This document shows positions 34,581 to 46,610 of a DNA stretch of 64,000 bases, one piece after another. The stretch is from Tricholoma matsutake (taxonomy: Eukaryota; Basidiomycota; Agaricomycetes; Agaricales; Tricholomataceae), in assembly GCA_026075535.2 (NCBI GenBank), contig AP026541.1:8680001-8744000 (forward strand), in the 5' to 3' direction. The notes below the pieces were generated by a model. That model had not been told where the DNA came from. It saw only the letters and a program-made list of their open reading frames with translations, and searched no databases. A program made the translations under genes and the position numbers. The first letter of the stretch is position 1; the number at the start of each line of letters is the position of its first letter.

Positions 34581-36018
34581 TTAAACTGCACAACATGTTC
34601 TCACCATTGAATACAGCCATCCAGCAGCATATACAGCAATGGCATCAGAGTGCTGCTGCTGTTGTCCATCTTGTTCAAACTGCGATAGCTCTCTATACCT
34701 CAGCTGAATACTGGTCACAACCATATCATACCTCAAGGCTCACTGGCCAAAGAATGGGTATGGGAGCTTATCTGTGGCCATCCAGACCATACATATACAG
34801 AGCTTGGTGTTTGATTATATGTTTTTACTGCACTTGTCATTGAGCTACGAGGGATGGGGTATGGAGATTCAAAAAATGGTGTCACAGTCAAGGAGCAGCT
34901 CACTATCTTCCTCTACATATGTGTCACTGGCCTCAGCATCAGACATGCTGGTGAGCATTTCCAGCAATCAAATGAGACCATTGCAAGGTAGTAAGTTCAG
35001 ATCCAACTCACAGCCTGAGCTGTCTCATCCCCCAATGATATCAGATATTTTCAAAAGATGTGCATGGCCATTTCATTGCAAGAATTCTATATGAAATATG
35101 TAAAGCTACCATCCACATTGGATTCCCCTCCTTGATATCTCCAATGCAGCCAGAAGTTCTGGCCATTCTTTGAAAAATGTCTTGGAGCTATAGATGGATC
35201 TCATATTGCAGCTTCTCCATCTACAAAGGATCAAGCCAATGCACATGATTGGAAAGGATCGCTTTCTCAAAACATCCTTGCCATCTGTTCATTCTCCATG
35301 CAATTCTTGTATCTGTTGACTGGATGGGAGGGTTTTGTTAATGACTCATTCCTCTATTCTGATGCTCACATCAATGATCTCCATGTTCCACCTGGGTATT
35401 TTTATCTTGGGGATGCTGGATTTCCTCTATGTGACTGTGTCCTCATTCTGTATTGTGGTGTCCATTATCATCTGCAGGAATGGGGTCGAGCTCATCAACA
35501 GTAGTATCATTTTTTATCTTGTTATACAGCATTCCAGCTAACATATATATTCAGACCAAGGAACAAAGAGGAGCTCTTCAATCTACATCATGCACAAGCA
35601 CGGAACGTCATTGAGCATATCTTCAGTGTTATCAAAAAGTGCTGGGTCATACTGGTCCTTCTGTTGAAGTTTGACATGGGGCTACAAGCATGCATTCCAG
35701 CAGCATTAGCTGCACTCCACAACTTCATTCTCGACAGAGATCTGATGCAAGATCATGTCAACAACAATGCATATGATCCATCTCCTGGAGAGCACCTTGA
35801 TCCCGAGGAACTGTCACAGTCACAGGGGACCATAGCAGATGCCCGCCTCACAGAGAAGGAAACAGAGGAAGGCTGACAGCTCTGAGCTTTGATTGCACAA
35901 GCAATGTGGGAACAGTATGAGCAAACATTATCTGATAGAGGTATTATGATTGACAATGACCTAAATATAACTGATGACAAGAATGGAGTGGGAAATGAAG
36001 ATGAGATGGACTGTCATA
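34580..36018 (+). pseudogene. PIF/Harbinger transposase (DDE superfamily), lightly decayed
   Basis: An N-terminal block VTVKEQLTIFLYICVTGLSI then RHAGEHFQQSNETIAR is joined by an intron (34986-35041) to YFQKMCMAISLQEFY. The catalytic part reads FFEKCLGAIDGSHIAASPST, ICSFSMQFLYLLTGWEG, YFYLGDAGFPLCDCVL and, after an intron at 35501-35552, ARNVIEHIFSVIKKCW and AALAALHNFILDRD. The DDE triad is visible (D of AIDGSH, D of LGDAGFP, E of NVIEHIF). One frame problem near 35130 may be decay or an unresolved intron. Not a PIF nuclease relative in host use, as it sits among transposon debris with a Myb-like partner. Confidence 0.75.
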
Positions 36019-36458
36019 GTGTTTGAAGGTCCAGTACATGGTTATGTAACAGTCTTTTGGAATTTTGAGATGTAATCTGCTTGTTAAAGCCTTACAACTT
36101 ATCCTGGCATTTCAGGACTTTTTGTACACAATGTCAATATAGGACCAAAAATGTTTTGTCATTATGACTCAGTGGTTTTTATAGAATTAAACATATCAAA
36201 CACAAAACAATTTTTTCAGTTCATACATTTTTCTCAAAACCTCGGAAAATGTATAGACTGGAAAAATTATTTTATGTTTAATATGTTTAATTCTGTAAAA
36301 ACCCCTGAGGCATAATGACAAAACCTTTTCAATCATATATTGACATTGTGTACAAAAAGTCCTGAAATGCCAGGATAAGTTGTAGGGCTTTAACAAGCAG
36401 ATTACATCTTAAAATTCCAAAAGACTGTTACATAACCATGGACTGGACCTTCAAACAC
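36019..36458. mobile_element. 440-bp foldback MITE flanked by TA
   Basis: Nearly the whole interval is one imperfect palindrome with arms of about 210 bp and a tiny loop near 36240. Ends are GTGTTTGAAGGTCCAG... and ...CTGGACCTTCAAACAC. Both are flanked by TA (36017-36018 and 36459-36460), the target duplication of Tc1/mariner-type elements. There is no coding capacity. It sits directly after the Harbinger transposase stop. Confidence 0.75.
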
Positions 36459-36549
36459 TAGATGGACATAGACCCAGGGAGTGACAACGAGTTGGACAAT
36501 TAGAATGTAGGGATTAAAAAAGTGGATAATTAAAACATAGGTGTAGGAA

Positions 36550-37960
36550 TTAAAAGAATGGATTGTTATAGTTGGAAGGAGGAGGGATGCCCAGAATGGT
36601 AGCCACATACACTTTACATTGTGGAGATGGCTTTGCACCCCACATAATGTAGGTGTTGGCCTTTGTTGTTGTCTCAAGGTGCTGTGAGAACTGGATTTGC
36701 TGAGGTAATGTCAACCATGCCTCCTCCTTTTCAGCCAAGCGCATAGCAGGGGTGGCCCCAATGAGCTTGTCTGTGGAGGCCTCAAAGCAACGACCAAAAT
36801 TGAGGACTGAGTCACCCACATGGGCAAGTGCTTCAGCTGTGTGCATAGCATGCTTTTTTGGAGCCAAGGGAGGTGCAGAAGTGGGCAGGTCCTTCCTTTT
36901 TTGGCTTGTTGGCTTTGGGGTCTTTGCAGATGTTGGGGTAACACCCTGGAACTGATGAGTGAAACATCAAGTCATATGGGAAGAGGTCACCTTTGTTAGC
37001 TCAGCCTGTGTGCCATTGTGTGAATCCTCTCCTGTGAGGAGCGAATTGCAATCAGAAGTGTCTCCAATGGGGGGCAGGTGGCTATCACATCCCTGTGAGT
37101 CATTGCCAGCTTCTGTGTTGATGAAGTTTGACAGCACCTTGTCAGCTGATTGGCTGTTCTGAAAGGCAGTGTTGAGTGCCATTTTGTCCCATTCTGGTGA
37201 GAACTGGTGTAACATTGATGATTCCTCACCACCTTGCAATGCCTCAGTGGTAGTAGTCAGATTGTGCATGCCTTGTGTCCCATTTGATGGATAAAACAAG
37301 TGGGTGCCTTTCACCTTGTTTGGACAAAGCTTTTTGACATCCTCGTAGATCTATCACCCACAGTTTCTGAAGGGCAAGGCATTTGGGTACTGCAGGCACA
37401 AAGCCTCCCATGTTACATCCTCCTCAGGTGTCATGATGTTACACCCAGAACTCTGTGTGTACAAAACACCAGATACCCTGTTCTCCAGAAAATCAATGGT
37501 CTGGAAGATGGAGAGCAGCTAATACCAGATCAGAACACGTATAGAAGAAATGATTGGCTATTTACTTCGTTGAGTTTGTTCTGCACCGACGATGGCTTTT
37601 TCTTACCCCCAACAATGATTTTCTCATTGTGTTGTGTGGCTACCAGTTTCCGGTTAGCACCAGTGAGCTTGTGGCCATCTCCCACACTTGAAAGGTGTGG
37701 AACTGTGAAGGATATCAAGTTGAGGATACACTGAATGGTCCACACCACTTGGATTTTGCCTTGGATGGTGCTAGATTCAAGGTAGGTATGCAGGGAGCCC
37801 CTGGTTACATCTGGAAAGGGTTTATACCATATCCCCCATGCTTTATCCAACTTTCTTGTCATAAATAAGTCAAGTAAAGTGAAGAAACAAATGGAAAAGG
37901 AGTCTTTCGACTGAAGTTTGATGAAACAAAAAGAAATGGACACCCTGGACCGGTCACCAA
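36550..37960 (-). pseudogene. Harbinger-associated Myb/SANT-like ORF remnant
   Basis: Minus-strand pieces include EEDVTWEALCLQYPNALPF and RNCG then IYEDVKKLCPNKVKGTHLF and YPSNGTQG, followed by a Ser/Thr-rich stretch and a C-terminal part with MAPKKHAMHTAEALAHVGDS. The pattern 'PFRN-GW-YE-v-L-P' followed by 'KGTHvFyPS' is typical of the accessory Myb/SANT-like proteins encoded with PIF/Harbinger transposases in basidiomycetes. Several stops (a TGA at the expected GW position) break it. It converges on the transposase, with the MITE between, as expected for a two-gene Harbinger. Confidence 0.5.
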
Positions 37961-38029
37961 AGTTACCATCAATTTCACAAATTTCAGTCCAAAAGTGTGG
38001 CTGAATGGACTCTTAGGGTATATACTCTA

Positions 38030-38362
38030 AGTTGAGCATCTGGAGTAACTGGATTCCAGTTGGAGCATGACAAGGCTCCAAAAGATGCAACTCCAGAATC
38101 AAGTCCTGGCAAGATGCCTTCACCCTCCAACAATTCACTCTCCACTAAAAAGGACAGTCCAATCACTGGAGAAAAGCGAAAGAACCCAACGCGAGAGGCA
38201 AAAACAAAGAAAACAGACCAACTGCCCCTTCCACCCCCAAAAACAAAGTTAAAGTCAATCCAGTTGGAATAACTGGAATCCAGTTGGAGTAACTGGAATC
38301 CGGTTGGAATAACTGGAATCTGGTTGGAATAACTGGAATAACTGGAATCTGATTGGAATAGG
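38030..38362. repeat. Subterminal repeats AACTGGAATCC / CCAGTTGGAATAAC
   Basis: Between 38040 and 38075, and densely at 38262-38362, the unit TGGAATAACTGGAATCCRGT recurs with small changes (about five copies). It contains imperfect dyads (AACTGGATTCCAGTT). The cluster lies close to the right end of the Harbinger material (GGAGGGTAAATTAC near 38370) and is a plausible binding array for the Myb-like protein. Confidence 0.5.
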
Positions 38363-38382
38363 TGGGGGAGGGTAAATTACAG

Positions 38383-38927
38383 AACCATTCTTACAGTACC
38401 AGGTGTTAAAAGAAGATGTTGGCAAACTCCTCAGCTGTCATCTTGATTGTGCATGCTACAATCTGTATGCCTGCTCCAAGTCTATCTGTCATTGTCACGA
38501 TTTGGTTGAAGTTGTCATCTTGGCGCAGTGGACCAACACAGTCTATGGTTACAGAGTCAAAGTGTTGATCTGGTATTGGTAGGGGATGGAGAGGTCCTGG
38601 GGTTTTCTGTGTTTTAGATTTGTTTCATTGACATTCCGTGCATGCAGGGATGTAAGTGGAGAGGAGGTCCTTCCTCATATTTGGCCAGTAGAATTCATCT
38701 CACAGCAATGAATAGGTCTTCTCACCTCCGAAGGGACTGAGGTGGAATATCTTTTCTCAAAGATCGAGATATCTGGGTATGATTAATTGTGAACCCACAT
38801 ATAGCAAGCTGTTGCATAGTTTGATATCCAATTTGCTGTCAATCACTCCTCTTTTTAAGTTGTCAAGGATGCTGGTGCACCAGCTATCATGTGAGTATCC
38901 CTTCTGGATCTTTGTATATAGTGTTGG
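38383..38927 (-). mobile_element. Old Ty3/Gypsy element C: integrase fragment
   Basis: Minus-strand reading gives KIQKGYSHDSWCTSILDNL, KRGVIDSKLDIKLCNSLLYV, then FYWPNMRKDLLSTYIPACTE (zinc-binding part) and VTIDCVGPLRQDDNFNQIVT, ending at EFANIFF. It continues, in the polyprotein order, the RNase H piece that ends at 47117, from which it is split by element B. Stops are frequent. The truncated end at about 38383 abuts Harbinger-type repeats. Confidence 0.75.
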
Positions 38928-39404
38928 TGTAAGGGCAACCTTACGATCAGAGCCTGAGCTCGATACTTGCAAGGGAAAACCAAAGTGTTAGATAAACGAA
39001 TGGAACAAAGAAATATCTACACACCTTGCAAGGGAAAACCAAAGAGAAAAGTCTAAGGTGTTTCCCTGCAGAGGGTGCTAACTATATACCCAGAACCATG
39101 TGACGAAGTAAAATAATTCAGTCTCCATGTGGAAGTGGGACTAAGGAAGTGAGCACTGCCAGGGGTGCATCAGAAGGTCATCCCCCTTCATCCTAATGCA
39201 TTTGAAAGTTGTCCCATGACTTCTGCAGCATTGTTGAAGTATGGGTGTGGTCATAGGTGAGGGGTGGAGCAGTTTGCAGCAGTTTGAAGTTGTTTGAAGA
39301 ATGTTCGAGGAGTTCAAAGAGTTCAAAGATTGTTCAAAGAATGTTCATGAACTTCATAGAGGTTTGTAGGGGTTTGTGAGTGCTCATCAAGGGTTCCCCT
39401 TACA
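38928..39404 (-). repeat. 3' LTR of element B
   Basis: 477 bp, TGTAAGGGCAACC...GGTTCCCCTTACA on the plus strand. It matches 46611-47116 throughout, with scattered transitions and small indels. Confidence 0.85.
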
Positions 39405-42400
39405 TCACCCCCCCTTAAGCCACAGCGTCCCAATGCAAAAACTCCGCGGTGACCAGACCTGGCATCGCAGTTGGAAACCCATGGGACCAAACAGCAGGGC
39501 ATTGATATGTTTAGGGGTGGTTGGGTGGGCTCTGTAGGGGTCCTTTATTAGCTCAGGAGCATCCAAGTCACCTTCCAAAATCCATGAATTTTCTTCATGA
39601 CCATAGCCCTTCCACCTAACCAGGTATTGCAGTGTCCTGCCCCTCATCTGACTATCTATCACCTCTTCAATCTCGTACCTCCTATGATATCTGGTGGTGG
39701 CAGTGGATGTGGTCATTGACCTACGATTAGATCTGGCAGGGCTGGCATGAGTTTGATGACATGGAAGACTGGGTGGAGTCACGACATGGATGGTGGTAGT
39801 TTCAGATGGTATGCATATGAACCTACAGGGCAAACAATTGGGTAGGGGCCAAGATATCAATGTGTGAACTTTTTCGAGGGCCTGGTCGTGCTAATGTCCA
39901 AAGCATTGAGAGAGACTTTATCACCTGCCTCAAACTTTGGTGCTGGGGTTCGCTGTTGATTATAGTACCTTGCCATGTCATCCTTTGATTTTGAAAGGGC
40001 TGCCCATGCTTTGTCTAGCATAGATTTCATTTGATCTGTGAATTTGTTGACAGCTTCGAGCTTCGATGGACATTGATCAGGTTCAAAACCCATCTGGGGG
40101 TGTCTACCAGTATCAATAAAGAATGGGGAGTGCTGCGTAGACGAGTGGATGTGGTTGTTGTATGTGAATTCACCCAGGGGCAGGAGCATGTCCCAATTGT
40201 TCTGTCGTTCGCCTATGAAAATTTGAATGTACTGTTCAAGCTCTTGGTTAATGCATTCAGTTTGACCATCCAACTGTGGGTGATATGCAGTTGAGGCTGA
40301 GATGGTGATTTCTAGTAGACAATACAATTTGCACATAAATTCAGTGATTGGGGTCCTCAATCTGACAGCATTGATTGGGGGAGGCCATGCAGCTTCCAGA
40401 CGTTTTGGAGGTAGAGTCGAGCTGAGCCCAGTGCAGTGATGGTGGTGTGAGTGGGTATGAAATGGCTTTGTTTACTCACCGAGTTCACCACAACCATCGC
40501 AGCATCGAATCCATGGAAATCAGGAAGTTCGGCAGTGAAATCAACACTTACAACATCCCATTGAGCTTCGGGCACCAGGAGAGGATGTAGTTCACTGAAT
40601 GGTTTGCATTTTTGTACCTTTGTTTGAAGACACATATCGCATGCCTTGCAGTACTGTCTGATGTAACAAGACATGTTTGGCCACCAGTAGTTCCTCAAAA
40701 TGAGTTCAAGGGTCTTCCAACATCCAGCATGTCCCCCAATCTTTGAGTCATGGTGTTGTTCAGCAATTCTGCATTGTAGGTCAGGGATCATCGGAACATA
40801 AATTTGATCATGAAACCTCCATAGTCCATCCTCCTTTGCCCACTACAAACTTTGCAGTGTCTTGCCCTTTGACCTCTCCAAATCCTTCATCATTAATATC
40901 ACTTTGCTCCTTCCATCCTGAACTCCTCTTCAAATTTTGCAAAGTAAATCCCTCTCAACTCCCTCAACAGTGATTCCTTCAAGTGCCTGGATGGTGAAGA
41001 ATCTGGATCAAAGTAGTGTGGTATTGTGGTTATCATCAGCACTGTTGCTGTGATCTGCGCAGTGCAAAAGAGCATCCAGCTTACCCATGCTCTTTCCTGG
41101 ACAATGGTGCATGACAAAATTGAATCTAGACAGGTCAAGTGACCAACACGCCTGTCTGCAATTTAGTTTCTTTGCAGTCATGAAGTACTCGAGGGTTTTG
41201 TGGTCCATCCAGATTTTGACCTCATGTTTCGCACCTTCAAGAAAATGTCTCCATTCCTCCAACAATCTCATGACTGCTAACATCTCCTTATCGTGAATTT
41301 TGTAGTTTCACTTGATGGCATTGAGTGATTTTGAATAGAAGGCAATGGAGTGCCATTTAAGATTGTCGGATGATTGCTGAGAGAGGACTGAGCCTGTAGC
41401 ATAGTCTGAACTATCTGCTTCAATATGAAAAGCCTTTCAATCATCTGCAAAATGAAGGATGGGTGAGGATGTGATGCAGTTTTTGATTTCATTGAATGCT
41501 GATTGTTCTGCTTCAGCCCAACCCCACCTTCAATCCTTTTTCATGAGTTCGAACATTGGTTTCACATGGTGGGAAAAGCCTTCAATGAACCTGTGATAAA
41601 AATTTGCAAAACTGAGGAAGGATTGAACCTCCTTTCGATTTGTCAGTGTGGGCCACTCCGTTATGCTGGCTACCTTGACTGGATCCATATGCATCTCACC
41701 TTTGGAGATGATCAACCCAAGATATTCAATAGAGGTTTTTTTGAATTCACATTTTTCGTGTCGAAGGAAGAGTTTGTGTTTTCAAAGTAGTTTGAGTATG
41801 AGTTAAGTGACACGACACTGTTCTTCCATGGATTTTGCAAAAATGAGGATATCGTTGAGGTAGATGCAAACCACACCCTTCATGATGAGATCCTGGAAGA
41901 TATTGTTTATCATTGTCTGAAAGGTGGAGGGGGAGTTCATGAGTCCAAAGAACATCACCAGGGGTTCAAAAAGGCTGTAATTCATATGAAATGCTGCCTT
42001 CCACTCATCACCTTCCTTCATCCAAACATTATTGTACCCCCATCAAACATCGAGCTTCATGAAATACTTCACACCTTGAAGTTGATTTACAAGCTCTGAA
42101 ATTAGGGGCAAGGGGTATCAGTTTTTTATTGTGATAGCATTCAGGGCCCGATAATCCTGCATGAGTTGAAGGCTACCATCTTTCTTCTTGATGAAGAAGA
42201 CAGGGGATGCCATCGGCGATTTTGAAGGACAAATTCAACTGCTGCTGAGGTTCTCCTGAATGAACTCATCCATTTCAGACTGTTCACTAGAGGCCAAAGG
42301 GTAGACCTTACAGCTCGAAGGTTTTGCACCTGGGACCAGTTCGATGGCATGATCCCACACCTTATGATCAGGGAGACAATCAAACGACAATTTTGCCAAA

Positions 42401-43427
42401 TGGTCTTCTAAATTGTGAAGGTGTGTAGGAATGGATTCATGGAACAATGTAGGTTGGGTGTTCTTATGAAAGGCCTCAGCCAACCTCTGTGAAATATTTG
42501 ATGTGGCTGGAATAAACTCGGCCTCACAGGGGATGGTGGCCATGAAGATGTGATCACCATCTTCGAGCTCATCCTCACCAGTATAGGTTTCATTTTCGTT
42601 GGACTCATCATTGTCATCATTATTGACATCATCATGGACCTCCTCATCGATATCATCATTGTCATCATTATCATCAACAAAATCTGGATAATCCAGGATG
42701 TCCTCCATCTTGACTTCTGTCGATGGTGTCAGGCTGCTTGACAGGCTCAAAGACTCTCCGCCTCCTTGAAGGTGAGCTTGCATTCTTCATTGGTCTCATT
42801 CTGGCAAGTACAACGGTGGTCAGGGCATCGACTCATCTTAACCTCACCTGATGTCCAATCGACTTCAGGGTTGTGTTTTCAAAGCCAGATAAGGCCTAAG
42901 ATGACATCCTGCTTCCCAAGGCCTGTGATAGCGAATGTCGCATGTTCAGAGTGGTCGCGATATCATAGAACTGTCTCCCAGACCTCCAAAATGCTGCCTG
43001 CTTCATTCAATGAACCATCCATGTTATACACTGGTATGGGTTGACTGAGTTGCTTCATAATCAAATGATGTCATTTCATGAAGTCAGAGCTGATGAAGAG
43101 GTTGGTCACACCACTGTCCAGAAGAGCATTCATCAAGAGGATTTCACTGGTATTGAGGGTTTGCATCGATATTAGAAGCTCAAAAGAGTTTGTACTTGGG
43201 TTTGAAGCTACGATATACTGTTTGGGGAGCCATTTCTCCCAGTTCAGACAATTTTGAAAATGATTTTGAAGGGTTGTGGAAGATAGTATGGCTGTAAGAT
43301 CATTCGAAGTAGGAGTTGTCAAAGAAATAGAATCTAATTCATGCACTTCTTCTACTGATAACACTATGAAGCGATTACTACTAGACAATGGTGGCATACT
43401 GTTCACTCGTTGTCTGGGCCAAAATCC
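39405..43427 (-). pseudogene. Element B pol: protease, RT, RNase H, integrase, chromodomain
   Basis: In coding order: the protease active site is MNALLDSGVTNLFIS (43071-43427). The linker holds GEVKMSRCP and an acidic Asp-rich stretch. RT has VCIYLNDILIFAKS, where the catalytic YLDD reads YLND. RNase H has KIWMDHKTLEYFMTAKKLNC. Integrase has SKIGGHAGCWKTLELILRNY, VVSVDFTAELPDFHGFDA and STAYHPQLDGQTECINQEL. The chromodomain is YEIEEVIDSQMRGRTLQYLV. Many stops are TGA where element A has Arg, and the YLDD to YLND change is a G-to-A at a CpG. The element cannot be active by itself. Confidence 0.8.
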
Positions 43428-44026
43428 TCTACCACTTTGTTCCAGGCTTTGTCTTCTTGTTCCACTGTTTCCTTTATGTTGAGGGCCACAAACTCCTCCT
43501 GTGTGAATCCCTGTCTTTCTTCAAAGTCCATGTACCAGACATCAAATTGTTTTGGGCACTCAGGTTGTGCATGCCCAGGTTGCCCACATCAAAAGCACAT
43601 GAGAGAGCTCACATCCTTTGGCCATATAGGTGTGGAAACACTGGGTACTGGAGGAACATACCTCAACGGGTTCAAAGTCATTGCAATTTGTGGTGCGTAC
43701 CTTGAAAGGGGTGGAGGTGGGTTTGGAAGCCTCGCCAGAAGTTGATGAAACATGCTATTGTTTGCTGAAGACATTTTGTGGTGCGAGACGTGCTGCAAAG
43801 AGGCTCAAAATGCTTCATTTGCAATTTGATTTTCATTGCACAAGATTGCAGCATCGTACCATTGCCTTGGATTCTCATCTGAGGGACGTCCAGAAGTGAG
43901 GCAGGCAACATAGTCCTGAACCTTGGGATTGAGCCCTTGTCAAAATTTGAGGACAATGTGGGCTCCTTTGAAGTATCATGCACAATCGATGATTTCGCAA
44001 AAATTGTCAACATACTCATCGATGGT

Positions 44027-45887
44027 GATGATGCTCAACCCGGAAACCCAAACAAAACCCACAAAAGGCTTCAGATGGTATAACATGAGTCAGAGGAAGG
44101 ATGCGAGGCCCTCTAGATGTCACCTGTCAGACTGACCATCAAATAGTCACAAAACAACTGCTTGTCGAAGCAGTTCAAGGCTAAAAGGATGATTTTCGAG
44201 GTGTTGCGATGATTTTCAAGACTGCGATGATTTTTGAAATGTCGCGATATTTTTCAAAGAGGTTTCGAGGAGCTTCGAGTGCACAGATATGTTCAGACGC
44301 AAGATCGGGGGACTAGACGAGTAGTAGAAGTGACAAAAAGGCTAATCGAGAGAAGCGAGAGCGAAAATAGCATAATGCGAGGAATTTTGAGGAATTTTGA
44401 GGAAGTTTAGCATAAAACACCAAACTTCAGACTGAATAAGACTAAACTGTACTCTCAAATCACTGTGATCTGGGAGGAAGATGACGACTTTCTTGTTTTT
44501 CTTTGTATCTAGTACATCTTTTTATATAAAATAAAGAAAGTACCTAAAAAGGCTAGAGAACATGTGTAGAACATGAGGCAAAAGATATGAGTTAAGGCAC
44601 AAGGCCAAAAAGGAGACTGGAATCTGAACAAGAAAGATATATATCATATGATGAAAGAGTAATAAAGGGTATAGAACTAAAAGGGGACTGTCCTTTGTGT
44701 ATAAACTGCACTAAGTCTTGCAATAATGCATCCAGCGGGTTCTGTGCATGATAGGGACTTGGAACGAGGCTGACCTACTATCAGCAAGTTTGAGCACAAG
44801 TTGGAATACTTCCTGGCGCATGTTATTCCACCATATAGATAACAAATGTGGTGCCCAATGTCGCTTGCAGTCTCTTGATATCGATCGATAATGCTCGACA
44901 ATGCTCGACCATGTTCAACGATGCTCAATCGCGTTTGATACAATGCTCGACCACGTTCAACAATGCTCAATCGCGTTTGACAATGCTCACGATGCTCGAT
45001 GATGTTTGACAATGTTTGATCATGTTCGATACAATGCTCGACCGCGTTCGATGATGCTCAATCGCGTTCAACAATGCTTGACCATGTTTGACGATGCTCG
45101 ATCGCGTTCGATGATGCTCGATCGTGTTTGACAATGCTTGATCACATTCAACAATGCTCAATCACGTTCGACAATGCTCGCGATGTTCGATGATGTTCGA
45201 CAATGTTTGATCGCGTTCGATATGATGCTCGACCGCGTTTGATGATGCTCAATCGCATTTGATGATGCTCAATCGCGTTTGATGATGCTCAATCGTGTTT
45301 GATGATGCTCAATCGTGTTTGATGATGCTCAATCGTGTTTGATGATGCTCAATCGTGTTTGATGATGCTCAATCGTGTTTGATGATGCTCAATCGTGTTT
45401 GATGATGCTCAATCGTGTTTGATGATGCTCAATCGTGTTTGATGATGCTCAATCGTGTTTGATGATGCTCAATCGTGTTTGATGATGCTCAATCGTGTTT
45501 GATGATGCTCAATCGTGTTTGATGATGCTCAATCGTGTTCGATGATGCTCAATCGTGTTCGATGATGCTCAATCGTGTTCGATGATGCTCAATCGTGTTC
45601 GATGATGCTCAATCGCGTTTGACGATGCTCAATCATGTTTGACGATGCTCGCGATGTTCGATGATGTTCGACAATGTTCGATCACGTTCGATACGATGCT
45701 CGACCGCGTTCGACGATGTTCGATCGCATTCGATACGATGCTCGACCACGTTTGACACTATATTGCGCTTGGTAGACTTGGTCAGGAGTGGTCGCACTGC
45801 TTCTGGGACCTCGTGCGAGTTATCCGATGTGATTAGAATGTGGTCAAAATGGTGAATTGGCCTTTGAGCTGAGGAGACAACCTATCA
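44027..45887 (-). mobile_element. Solo LTR of the element C family inside element B gag
   Basis: Starts (GATGA)TGCTCAACCCGG and ends CCTATCA on the plus strand, the same ends as the LTR at 58751-59728. Host 5-mers ATGGT (44022-44026) and ACGGT (45888-45892) look like a target duplication with one transition. It contains no internal coding sequence. About 900 bp of its 1.86 kb is a minisatellite, which explains why it is nearly twice the length of the other copy. Confidence 0.7.
44880..45765. repeat. 20-bp minisatellite inside the solo LTR
   Basis: About 45 copies of a 20-bp unit. The core at about 45236-45620 is 19 almost identical units of GATGATGCTCAATCGTGTTT. The flanks are more variable (GCTCGACCGCGTTCGAYRAT). 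Units differ mainly by C/T and G/A changes at CpG sites, so the array shows graded CpG decay. Confidence 0.9.
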
Positions 45888-46610
45888 ACGGTTCAAGACC
45901 CCTGGAAGTACTTCGAGGTCTCTAGCTCAGTCCTCAATGTCTGAACCTCATTCTTTGGGCAAAAGTCGGTGATGAACTTGACAACAAACTCTGGCCATGA
46001 TGCATAGCATAGACTCCCTATGGCTTTATAGCTGCGCATAATTCTGTCGACAAAATGTGCTTTCATGAAGGACATGGCCCACATGATTTTTGAATGTTCA
46101 TCCTTGAACTGATGGGGTGCAAGCTGGAGGTACAGTTTGCATGAATTTAGGAATGAACATCCTTTTGTACAATCACCCAAAAAGTTGCTCGGGGATGCAG
46201 GTTTGATCAAATGTGTTCCTTTCATAGTCGAAGGTAGTTCATGAGGCAATTTGGGTATAGGAGAGAGAGGGGATCATTCAGATGCAGGGTTCGAAATGCT
46301 GGTGGGTGCACTAGCGTGGTTCAAAGCAATAGGTAGGATGTTAACCTCATCTCAACTCGCATTTATGAGGAACAGTTGATGCAGGGATTGGTTGATAGCC
46401 ATGATATCACCTTTGAGCTTTCTCCATCACTCATTGGTTTGCTCAGTAGCCATTGGAATGTTATAGTAGGATAAGGAGAAAGAAGTGGAGGGAGGATAGA
46501 GGATCGTACAAGCTGCAAGGAAGACTTTGAAAATGTACGAAATTTTGTGGTCCAACTGACTTACTGGGGAACCTTGCTACTCTCAGTCCACCAAGAAGAG
46601 ACTTTTCTTC

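Larger units (their letters stand above)
43404..46452 (-). pseudogene. Element B gag, split by a solo LTR
   Basis: The 5' half (46452-45888) begins MATEQTNE and contains CSFLNSCKLYLQLAPHQFKD and FITDFCPKNEVQTLRTELET. The 3' half (44026-43404) has TIDEYVDNFCEIIDC and a zinc knuckle CF*CGQPGHAQPEC, where the TGA sits at an expected Arg. The two halves are one gag interrupted at the TVDEY motif. The gag frame ends 7 codons after a GGATTTT heptamer (43421-43427), where the protease frame takes over at -1. Confidence 0.75.

Noticed and set aside
38928..39404. This LTR as part of element A
   Set aside because: It shares CCCTTACA and GCAACCT motifs with the A LTR but differs in most of its length and pairs with 46611-47116.
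44880..45765. Regular repeats resembling a CRISPR array
   Set aside because: Units are head-to-tail without unique spacers, in a eukaryotic LTR. It is a minisatellite.
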